Source of the DNA: Paralichthys olivaceus
Taxonomy: Eukaryota; Chordata; Actinopteri; Pleuronectiformes; Paralichthyidae
DNA: 64,000 nt
Direction: 5' to 3'
Assembly (NCBI RefSeq): GCF_024713975.1
Contig: NC_091109.1
Coordinates: 20,429,760 to 20,493,759 of the forward strand
Part shown: positions 20,195 to 31,671 of the stretch, piece after piece
How positions within the stretch are numbered: the first letter of the stretch is position 1
How the letters are laid out: every line of letters starts with the position of its first letter
Position numbers and translations under genes: made by a program
Notes under the pieces: generated by a model
What the model saw: the letters and a program-made list of their open reading frames with translations, nothing else
Told to the model about the DNA's origin: nothing
Database searches by the model: none

Positions 20195-21774
20195 CCTCCT
20201 GAAGACACAAATGTGAAATAAATTCACATTAGATGAGACGAGGCTCTTCCTCTTTACGTCACTCGGTCACGGCTCTGCCAAATATTTGAATCTCATGTCC
20301 AATGTTCTTTGGTTGAAAACAAAATCGACTGTGTGTGTTGCCACCTTCCTCCTCCCATATCTTTGAATGCAGCCGATGTTATTCTAGATATTATTACAGT
20401 GTATATTCCTGCTTTGGGATTTCACAGAAATTCAGAGCTGGTAAACTAAAACTATCTAATTTTATCTGTGGCTTTGTCTGTGGCTTTGTCTGCAGCGGGG
20501 ATGGACTGCAGGGCAGGGCTGGATGCAGCAGATTGGATTACAGTTCGCTAAATTCACACCTTTATAAATTACAGGTTATTGTTGCCATGTTGTTGATACG
20601 CTTCAGTTAACACCCATAAGATTTTGATATAATACAGAATGCTTTGTCACTTAGATGCTTAAAAAAGGGAAATTCAACAGAAACATCATTGACTGTTTGA
20701 CTTTATGTTAATGTGAAATTATGAAATCTCCTTTATTACATTTTGTGCACAGCAGCTGATACCACAACCATGACATATTAAGTTATTATGGCTAATGCTG
20801 TCTAATTAGACTTTGATGAATTGTTTATATAAAAATCCTGCAGCTTGGTGATGATTCCCTCATAACACATTTTCCTAATTTAATGTAAATAAATGCAATA
20901 TTTACATGAAAAGTTCTTTGCAGTTTGGTAAACTTTATCTTTATACCAGTAAATATTAAGGAAATCAGGACGAGGGGCCTTTATTTTTGCAATGTCCATA
21001 AAAAGAGCTGAACTAATTGTCTGGTGTGCTCGCTGCATTAGTTTGTTCTTCAGGTGTAGCAGCAGTTGGTTGAATAATGATTTCTTCAAATGATTTTACT
21101 TTTGGTACAAACATACTGTTCCTTCAGCCTTGTTCTCTTATCATAGCCTCACCCTCAGCCCTGCACGTTAATTAAAGTAAATGGAGTCATTACCAAAGCA
21201 TTAAAGGAATATGTGCGTATACATTTATACACGTCTTGATTTTTTTGCATTACAGGGAGTGTCTGCAGTTCCATGGGATTAAAAAGAAATGCAGACACAC
21301 AGGGTTTGCTGGCTGGGGTACAAAAATCTGTTTAAAATGAATGTGTCACTTATTTCGTCTCATTTGACACTTTACTGAAAGATTTCCTACAAATAAAATT
21401 AAAGTGTGAGTCAGTGCTGCAGATTTAAGTTTAAATCAGACAGCAGGTTGGTTTCTGTCGAGTAACGTCCTCAATATCATAATCATCAATACTTTGCCGC
21501 TGTGACAGAACTGTACATTTACATGTGATTATCATGTGTGTCACGTCGGAAACAGAAACTCGACCTTTCAAAGCCTCACGGCGACACACAGACTACACAG
21601 CCATTGTCCTACTTTAACTTCTGTTCCCACAGTCTGACTGTCTTTGAAGTCTAAGAAAAGCATGAGGAGAAAACAACGTGGAGACATTTCTTGAATTTTT
21701 CTTGTCTCTCCTGATCCTCCGCAGAGCCACTGCTTTACCGTGGTTACAAAAACAAAGACGCAACCTTTAATGTG

Positions 21775-22130
21775 TTAAAGGTGCAGTGGGTAGAATTTTG
21801 TGATATCTAGTGTTGAAGTTGCACGTTGCGGCTGAACACCCCTCACCTCACCCTCTCCTTCCAAACATGAGAAAGAACCTGTGGTGGACTTTAATTGTCA
21901 TAAAACTCAAAAGGTGTTTAGTCTGTCCAGTCTGGACTAATGTAAAAAACATGGTGGCCTCCGTAGAGAGGGTCCCCTCCATGTAAATATAAAGTATTTA
22001 AATATAAAGTATTTAAATATAAACGGCCTTTTCTGGGGTAAAGAAAACTACAATTCATAGAATTTAGATGATGTTGTGTTTTCCTCTCCTGTGTTGATAC
22101 TTCAGAATTAGTCCTCGTCTTTAGTGAGTC
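21775..22130. mobile_element. Non-autonomous DNA-element copy (teleost-type, starts AAAGGTGCAGTGGGTAGAAT)
   Basis: The end TTAAAGGTGCAGTGGGTAGA, the internal CCAAACATGAGAAAGAACCTG, and the stretch AACATGGTGGCCTCCGTAGA then GAGGGTCCCCTCCATGTAAA match a short repeat I recognise as very common in percomorph genomes. A triplicated 15-bp unit (AAATATAAAGTATTT) sits at about 21984-22025 inside it. It has no transposase and would be mobilised in trans. The far end is degraded. Confidence 0.6.
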
Positions 22131-22801
22131 GTCCTCAAACACTTCTGAAATACACTGTCACTTTTTACTGTTTGTGCAGAGTGAAGTTAGAAAACTTACT
22201 ATACCTGGAAAGAAGTCTTTAAAAATTCTTACCTGATGCTTTTTAGATGCATCTCCAGTGTTTATACGTATGTGTGTGATATATATGGAGGAGGACTTGT
22301 CATCACATATTGCTCTGGTCCCTCCATCCCTCCGCTGTCTTCTCGTTCATCCTCCTTTCATGAGTCCAAAACTGCCAAGATATCTCTCTGTCTTCCTCTC
22401 CTTATTCTCTTCCCTGGTGATGGTTCCTTATCCCTTCTTCCCTCGTCTCTGTCCTCACTTGCCCCTCGCCGTCCCCCCTGTATCCACCTGTCTCTTACAT
22501 AAAAGCATCGTCTGCGGCATGTAGTTGCATGCAGGAAATCAGGATCAGGATTTCTGAAATGTGTCTGCTCAAGCGAGACTGTAGACGTAATAATGACACA
22601 CCTCCAGACGAGAGGGAGGAGGGACGAGACGGACAGAGAAAGACAATGACCAAAGTTGGACAAATGTCGAATGTATCTGAATGTATTTCTCCTTACATGT
22701 GTCCACATCTTTTTCTCTCTCAGTGGGACTGGAGGGCAGCAGCTGGTATTACAGGATACAGGGTCAGACAGATCCCGGACAGGGTATTATAGCCTTTATC
22801 T

Positions 22802-22846
<45 letters not shown>

Positions 22847-24388
22847 ATGAGACATAAAGCTTGGTGATGGAGATGAGCAGCAGATTGCAAAAACAAAAAT
22901 AAAGAAAAATGCCACAATAGGATCAAGTATGCATTGTTGAATTCATTGTTGACAAACTGGCTGAACATCTTCTGCTTCATGTTTTGTGTCTTACTCACAC
23001 ACACACTCACACACACTCTCACACACTCTCACACACACTCATATGCAGGTGGCCGGGCTGTGAATTTGTGAATTTGAGGAATGGAACCTGTTGTAAAATG
23101 AAACCAAACAACACGAGAGCAGCCTCGGGGCGACTCTTCAAATCAGAGTGTGCTTTACTTTCCTGCAGCCCACCGTCTGTATGAGCGGAGCGAGTTGTAC
23201 TCATGTTGTGGGGACCGACATGTGTTTACCCAGTCTAATAAAGAGGACTTGTTTAACGGACTGGACTGTGAGTATGTGTGGTGAGAGGGCGTCTAGAAAA
23301 TTCAGTAGTTGACCACCTTGTTGCCACAAGGGGGCGATGAAGACTACAGTGGTTCCTGTATTTTCCACTGGGGCTCAAGTATCAGCCTTTGTTCATTTTT
23401 ACTGAGGGATAACAAAACAGTGTCAGATCAGCGGAGCAGAGCTGCGGCACGTTACCGCTCTGCTCCAGTGACGCAGCACTTCTGGGCGGGTTCGTCATCG
23501 TGCGTGTGAGTGTGTTGGCACAGATCGAGGTCGACTGATCAATTTCTCACGTCAAGCTCGTCTGCCAATTATTGAAAGTCATTGTGGTTTGGTAGGAATG
23601 ACACCATCCAGAACAGGTGAAGCTTTGTCTGACAACATTATAGATTTGCATATGTGCGACTTGGACTGAATGGTTTTCAGGTGACCCAGTACGACCCGAA
23701 GGAGACGCACACACGGCCAAGACAACGACAAGCAAACACAAAATGAAGACAAAGAGTTGAAAAACAGCAACAACACAACAACGAAGACACACAGGATGTC
23801 ATTTGTGTCCTGGTGTCTTCTTCCTATGACGGAAATCTGCAGTGACATTTTACACGTCTGTTCCGTCCTGCACCCAGAGGCCTGTTGTCTTCTTCGACTG
23901 TACTTGTGAAACGCAACAGTGAAACGTCAACAGGAGTGACAGCGCGTGGGAGGTGTCGGAGGTTTCCCAATCCTGTTTCTCGCCCTGAGGACTCAATCTT
24001 TGGTTTGAAAGGGTCATTAGTTAAACACTTCTCCATTACTTTGCAGCCTGGAGTTTTTAGTCACAGCTCGTTGCGCAATGAAGACGTTTTCCATTTTGTA
24101 TTTCTGGAAAGTTAGTGTTTTTATAGAGCAGCCCCTGTAATTTTCTAAGCACTGTAAGAACCAAGGGTGAAGCAGCCCACAGCTGGTGGATCCTTCACCT
24201 TGAAGCTCATGCACGTGCTCTTACAGGAAACCATCCGGCTGTGACGCCTGTATAGAGCCCGAACAATACTTTCATTCAGCCGAGTGTCAGAGAGGAGCGT
24301 GGATCAACAATAGCGAGCACTCCCACACACAGACCTTCAGCCACTGAGACGCATTCAGGAATAAAAAGGCAACAAGCTCCTTCGCTTC

Positions 24389-24409
24389 GGGGGGGGGGGG
24401 GGGGGGGGG
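24389..24409. repeat. Homopolymer run of about 21 G
   Basis: Uninterrupted G tract in intergenic DNA. Its true length is uncertain, and the reverse strand could form a G-poor/C-rich structure. No gene is adjacent. Confidence 0.85.
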
Positions 24410-25587
24410 TTGACATTCACAGGAGGATGAAAGAGAACAACACTTCCATCGGTTGTTGGTTCCTCAAACCTTTGAAACAGTAATGAATTTACAGCGACGA
24501 GGGAAAATGTGTCACTGCAAACTCATCCATCAAACATACACAGTGAATAACACGTCCATCTGTATCTTCACATCTGGGTGAGGGAACCAATAGAAAATAT
24601 TTTTGTGACTTACTCTGGTCTTTTGGTTTGTCAGCGATGTTCTGATGAGATCTAGCTCCGTGGGCACTTTCACACCGATCGTTTTCGATCGGAACCAAAA
24701 TGACAGGTGTGAAAAGTTCCCCTTTTGGACCAGTTGCAGGAAGTTGAGACAGCATTCAACAATAGAAGATTAAAAAGAAGAGGAAGTGTCTCGTAGGATT
24801 GTTTCCATGATGTTTAAACAACGTTAATGTTGCTGGTAGTAATAGCATCTTATTACAGTAGGTTTATTATTTCTCTCCATTGTCGATATGCACTTTATTC
24901 AAAAAGTTAGTGAAAGCAAAACCCATATTTACAACTTTCTGATGTCAGACGCACATTCATCGACAGAACCAATCCATGTCAAGTATAGGAGATGACGTTT
25001 CATAAAATCTAATAAAATAAATGACCCAAAAAAAAACATGAGTGTTCAAAACATCACAGCTGAAGACCAAGTTTCCTTCATTTGATTTTATTTGTCCAGA
25101 ATTAAAGTAGAAATACTGGAGTTATACAGATGATTGCCTCATGTCATTGTAGCTGAATTTGTGCAACTTGATAATGTGGACAGAAAGCAGGAGCCAAACG
25201 ATGTGATCGGATACAAAGCAAAGTTTTGGAGACAAGTGGAAAGTGCAACACTTTCACTGTCGTAGGGTCACATCCAGGGGCCTGACCTCAGCCGATCATC
25301 CACGCCTGATTGGCTACTTAAGAAATCAAGCCTCATTAACATGCCACACAGCGCTAGCAACAAGCAGGTAACCATGGATACACTGCGCTGGAAACCTGTC
25401 GTTGTTTTACTTGCCTCCTACTCTCCTTCGCTTCTCTCTCGACCTTCACACTCTGTTCTTCCTCCCATCTCCTCCCCTCTTCCTCTCTTCATTCTTCTCT
25501 GCAGCGTGCACAGCGGCTACTACAATCAACCGCTCACCAGTCACCATGGCAACCAGGGGCCTGAAAAAAAACAACATCACCCTATGA

Positions 25588-26741
25588 TCAGACTGTGGTG
25601 ATCTGGTCGACCACTCGTGTGCTGTCGTTCATTTCAACACACTCCACCTCCTGTCTGGGCCCCTCTCCTCCAGGCCCTTGGCCCTGGGTCTTGGAGGGGG
25701 GCAGGAAGGTGAGGAGGGTGGGCAGGAACGCCAGCGTGTGCAGCGCCGAGCATCCGGCCGTGAGGGTGAGGCAGCGGAACAGTGTATGTGTGAGGTTGGA
25801 CCGCATGGAGCCAACAGGCACCAGGGCGGCGCTGTAGCAGATGAGCGTCTGTAGAGAGGGAACTCCGTGTCTCTCCAGCGCCACTCTCACCCAGCGAGTC
25901 CTGCTCTCGCCCCGACCCGAGGCAAAGCCACAGAGGAGGGGGCCGCTGCAGTCCGCCGAGTGTCCCAACGCCGAGATCAGACACAACACGGACATGCAAT
26001 CCAGCTCCACGCCCCATAAGGTCATGAAGCCCAGCACTCCGAACTGCACGGAGAGCAGGGTGAGGCCCAGCCAGACGGAGACTAGCGGCTCCACGACGGC
26101 CAGCGAGGACAGACCCAACAGGAAGAGCACCGCCAGCAGTGAGTGTCTGAGGGGGGAGCTCACCGCTGCAGCGTAGCGGTCCAGGTAGACAAAGGAGGGG
26201 TTGAAGATTAGGAAGCGAACACGCGAGGTCAGTGACAAGCGCCGCAGCGTGTCCAGCAGCACTGACATCTCCTCGCGCTTGTTCTCCGTCGTCTTGGCCA
26301 CCAGGAAGATCCTCGACGCGGCCACATCCGGCTCCTCGCCCTGACCGCGCTCTGCAAATATGATGTCGTCTGCGAAGTGGGCGAACTGCGGCTCGTGGAG
26401 GAAGGCGTGGCGGAGTGTGCGGGTGAAGTTTTCCCGCGGCTGGCTGGTGGACTGGTTGCGGTCTGACAGGTAGTTCAGGTAGGCCTCCAGCCAGCTGATT
26501 CTCTGGAAGCCTTTGGCGTATTCCAGCAGGTCCCGCTGCACTGAGGCATTCCAGTAGGGGGCGCTTTCATAGATATAAAATCCAATGACGGGGGAGTACG
26601 AGCTGAAATATCGCTGCTGGGCACGGGTGTACAACACTGTCGTGGTATCCATGGCAACCAGCGCACTGGGGTCGGAACCCTGCGTCACCTGTTGACGACA
26701 GAAATGATTAGTGTCAGACTGAGCAGAACGTTTCTGTTGTA

Positions 26742-26786
<45 letters not shown>

Positions 26787-29700
26787 CGCTTCACCTGTAG
26801 AAAGCCCATCAATCCAAACGAGATGTAAACCAGGTACAGCAGAACCACAAAGGGTTTGACATAAGTGTTTGTGATCCAGTCTCCATAGCAACGCCTCACA
26901 CACCCCAGCAAAAGGTGAGAGTCCTGAGGATGAGGTTCCGTGCTGACCGTGGACTGCGTGTGAGAGGTGTGAGAGTGTGGATGTGTGTGCGTGGCGTTTT
27001 CCACATGTTCGTGCCCGTGTGAGTTATGGTTGTTTCCGGTGTGAGGGTGCGTGTGTGCGTGTGTGTGCGTCAGGTTGGGATTCGGTGGGGGAGTGTGACT
27101 GTGTGCGACCCCGTGTGGCGCGGTGTTGGTTTGAGTCTCATCCTGGTAGCGGGTGTACATCAGACACCTGTACCAGGCCGGTTTAGAGTCCAGCCGGTCC
27201 GGTTTGGGGACTCTCCGGCAGAAGCAGCCGTGTCGGTATCCCGTCTCTAAGTAGCCGGTGAACACCAGACAAGAGCTGTAGAAGGACAACATGTAAACAT
27301 AACTGATGGTGACGGCTAAGGCGGCGGTGCGGCAGAAGAGTCTGACGGCCTCCATGTTGGTGAGCGGCGAGGCGGCCAGGCCCAGGGTCATCAGGTGGAG
27401 CATGGTGGATCCGGAGAAACGCAGCATGACGTCCTCGAAAACGCTCGCCACACGCTCTTTCACGTGCTGGTCCTCTCGCGTTCGTCTCCATGACGACAGC
27501 ATCTCGAAGGAGCCGAAGAGCCCGTGACCTGACGGGAAACAAAGAGAAATGGAGGATTTATATCGGAGGGTTGTGCTTTATTACAGATGTACCCAGACGA
27601 AATGACTCAAGGGTGACTTTTATGTATTTATAAATTTAAATCTGCACATAATCGATATTTTTATAATAGGAGCTGATAGAATTAGAGTTAAAGAGATTAT
27701 CGGGCCCCCTTCCAATCCATCACCGGAAAAAGAGATGGGAGGAACGCATTTTCTGAAGCCACCCGACAAGCACTTTGGAGGAAGAAAATCATCTCCTGAC
27801 GTTAAATGGAGTCACGCAGTGAAAACTCAATGCAAAGGTCCATGACTTTGCAGTTTCCCTCAGAGCGTACATGCATTTTTGATTCTTTGAGCTCAGTGAC
27901 TCACAGACGGGAGTATCGCATACTTAAGATGGAAGCGTAACCCAGCACCTGCTTCCTAACATTGTTGCACTGCCCCCTATTGGCCAAACAAACAAAAAAT
28001 GAATGCAGCTTTAAATTAAAACTAAAAGATTTGTTAAAGTACTAACTCTGCGTTTCCTTCAAGAGAAGCTGCTACTTGATCCTACACACTTGGCTAACTG
28101 ATGCTACGCTAACCTCAATGTTTAACATTTCTTTCCACAGCACACATTGGTTTTGTGTGAATAAAAAGAAAAAAGTTGTTCCCCAGAAACCGCAGCGCTT
28201 TAAATCCGAGCTTATGTCAAACCAACCCGATATCTCTGTCTGCATTGCTTTGATTGCACCCTTTTGGCCTCGTTCTATGTAGCACAAGGAAGTGGAAGTG
28301 TCACTGAGCCTGTTCTTTCTGCAGAATGTCACACCGCAAATGGAAACATGTGAAATCCCAGAAGTTAGACACCAAGGAAATCCTGTGTTCTCCTGACTTT
28401 GAGGATTTTAACCATTGCAGCAGCAGCAGAGTACTACAACTTGTGACGATTAAAACTGAATAATTAGAAAATGATGCATTGATGAATATGCAGATTTCCA
28501 GCTTCTAAGCAGGTAACATCTGGAAACATCAATGTCCATTTGCCGGTCGATGTTGCGTCCGTGCTTAGACGTCCACTCTCATATGCGGGCACATACGTGT
28601 TAATATGCATGAAGCAGATGGTTTTTAATGGTTGCCTCGTCGGCGGTTGCCATGGCAACCGTGAGTCACCAGTGACACAAGTACCTTCCCACCCCCTCCC
28701 CCTCTTTCTCTCTCCATTGACCTCACCATGGCAAAACACTTAACACCTTAGCAGAGGCTTAACATACCAACACTTCAGGCGTGGGTGCAGCTGAGAAAGT
28801 CTGCAGATCTCTTGAACGTGTGTGTGTGTGTGTGTGTGTGCAAAAGAGTTGGATCTGCCTTGTGAGGCAATTCATAAATACAGAAACTCTGAATCGTCTC
28901 TGGCCTGTGATGAAACAACAGATGTACAAACTACAGCCCAACCAGACATTTTTGTGCGTGGGATCACTGCAGAGTTTGATACGTGGGAGGAACTGTTGTC
29001 TTTGCAATCGATGCACGGCTCCACCATGTGAGGATTTGATTGAAAAACTCGATTATGGCTAAAACCTGCTCTGGGTAGAATCATCATCACTATCATTTGA
29101 CATCAGACACATCGGAGCAGCTCCAGCCTTCACATCAGAGAAGATAGTGTGATATATGTGTTCAATAATTAAGTCATGACTCCCTCAGAAGGAAAAAGAT
29201 TCCCCACCCTGGCTGCAGTTTACTATTCACCTCATTAACATCTATTTATGTTTGGAACCAGCTTTGCAAATTAATCTTAAAACACATCTTCATTTACTAC
29301 CTCCTCTTATCTTTCACACTAATCCAGCACCTTTTGTTTTTTCCTCTCCTCGCACTTCCTCCCACCTTTTTCTTTCTGCCCACCGGCATTGTGAGAAATC
29401 CTCCTCCGCCCCCCCGTCTGCCCGTCTTCCTCCTAACTTCATTTTCTGCTCGGAGAATCTGTATCTCAGCCCCCATTTGGAGCGATATTTCATCTTTCTC
29501 TTTTCCGCATGTTCCCTCTGTTCACTCTACGGTTATTTTAAGCCTGTAACAGCAGCCTTCCTCCTCCACATTACACAGTAATTATGGTATAGGCTATACG
29601 TGTGCATTAGCAGCTACGCACAGAACACCCCACAGTGTGTAGTATTTATGCGCTCCAGATAAACTGCCCGTACTCTCACATGTGACATGTATTTTCACTT

Positions 29701-31636
29701 TACTCCTCGTTTGTTCATTTTTAATTTACTGCATCATGACTTCTTCAGTCTGCTGTTTAAATGCAGTATGAATTAGCATTTCTGTTGTAAAAGTAAAAGT
29801 ATCATTGTTTTTATGATCAACTAACCTGCTGATTTCTTTCTCAATTCATCATTTGAAAGAAAAAACTGAAAAAGATGAACAATCCCTGTGTTACATTCCT
29901 CATTTTCTCTTTATGACCTATACCGCAGCCAGCCACTAGGTGGGGATTGAGACACTTTGGCTTCACATTTGGTAAGATGTCATGTCGTCCATCTTTATAT
30001 TCAGACTATAGCAAAAACCAATTTAATTTAATTTAAGCATGGATCTGCACAAAAGGGCAAAAGCTTTTTTAAATTAATTTCTTTAACATTAAGAGTTAGT
30101 GTCTTCGGTGAATGTGCGCTTTACTGACTCCAATTCCAGTCGTAGAGTTTTGGACGGCATTCACAAACCATTTTGTCAAGTTGCTGCAGGTAGAAACATC
30201 ACATTATAAAACGTTTCCTATCACTTTTCTGGATTTGCGCCAACTCAACAACTTTGTTTTTCAGAACCTTTAAGGTTTGAGCTCTCTCTCCCTGTCAGAA
30301 CACCCCCACCCCACCGACTACACCACCTGTCAGTCACAGTGATGATGTGTCAACATTGAAATGGCGTTCAGTCTGAGGCTGGCATCTGCACGACCCATCA
30401 CAGGTGCTGAGAGAGCAGATCACAGACTTAAGAACAGAGCCACAGTCCCGTCTGTCATGTAGCAGCTTCGCTATTCTCTGATTTTTTCCTCTGCTTTTAT
30501 GTTGTTGTTGCTAAAACAAGGTTTAGTTGTACAGAATTAGAAAAACTCAAGATCTTATTTATTTGATGTTTTAAACTCACCCAGCATGACGAAGGGGATC
30601 CCCAGGTACGTGGAGTTGTATGTGGCCCCGGTCAGGTTCAGTATCCCAGCAGCAGTGAGGCCCGACAGTGTGATTGACAGCAAAGCCAGGAGTCCCAACC
30701 AGGGTTTGGACCTCACACAGTCCCTCATTGAGCAGCAGAGGACGACCAACACGCCGCACGCCCCCAAGCTGACCAACAGGGGCCGATGTGCCAGCACTGA
30801 CGAGAACTGGAAGTCTGTCCTCAGAGAAGAGGAAGTTGAAGGGTACAGCCCCAGCTTCGGGTGCAACGCCGCAAAGTGCTGCAACTCTGCACAGAAGGCC
30901 TTCTCCCATTGGCTAGCCACTCGGTCCATGAGGCCGCCTCGGGCTTGGAGGTAGTAGGTGAGCTGCAGCGCCCGAGCAGAGCGCACGCCTTCTCCTCTGC
31001 CTCCTGTCCCCAGACCTCGCACCGCCCCGCTGGGACCCCACCCCTGCACCCCGCCCAGCTGGTGTCCGATGTACGCCTGGCGCCCGTCCGCCAGCTGCGT
31101 GATCGGGTACCGCAGGACCGGGACGGAGACGTTGGAGGTGCGAGCTGACTGGATCTCCTCCATGGCGCGGATGATGTCATCGATGATGCAGACGTTCTTG
31201 TCGTCCGGGAGGCAGAGGTAGGAGAAGGAGTAGTTGAAGCTGTTGAGGCCTGAGGCCGGGACGGTCACCTGCATCTGGTAGATCCGCCTGTGGAGCTGTG
31301 TGCAGAGAAAACACACAGACGACAGAGAGGTTCATGAAGTGAGCTGAGCCCAATTTGATCTGGATGAAGTGCAACAGGCCTAAAAAGAAATATCCATCAA
31401 GGTGTCTCTGTCTGCAAAGGGTTGGACGACTTTGTGTGTTTTGACTTTGCGGATGTTTGTGTAAAGGACGTGTGTGGGAATGTGTGTGTTTGTGTCTGTG
31501 TGTCTTCACTCGACAGCATAACAATAGTGGTCTCTGAATCTTCCTCCGTCCTCCGAGAGGACAGCAGTGCCAGCATCCAGCACAGTGCTGGTTACTAAGC
31601 AACAGGCCGGATGCCAGTGTCTGCCACAGCCAACAT

Positions 31637-31671
<35 letters not shown>

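Larger units (their letters stand above)
20195..25587. other. Intergenic region between adgrg2 and ptchd1 (promoter side of adgrg2)
   Basis: No gene is supported on either strand over about 5.4 kb. It holds the DNA element at 21775, a (TG)n tract at 22804-22844, an imperfect CA tract at about 22994-23040, a run of about 21 G at 24389-24409, and a perfect short hairpin (CCGATCG-TTTT-CGATCGG) at about 24675-24692. The adgrg2 promoter should lie just above 20194, but I see no clear core element. A candidate polyadenylation signal for ptchd1 is at 25087-25092 (AATAAA on the minus strand). Confidence 0.55.
27529..30580. other. ptchd1 intron 2
   Basis: About 3 kb without a supported exon. It contains a perfect 16-bp palindromic X-box (28645-28660), a (TG)n tract at about 28818-28840, and a dispersed-repeat copy in reverse orientation (29932-30010). 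Confidence 0.6.

Noticed and set aside
24675..24692. Perfect hairpin CCGATCG-TTTT-CGATCGG as a terminator or RNA gene
   Set aside because: Short, isolated, and in intergenic DNA of a eukaryote. No supporting RNA structure around it.
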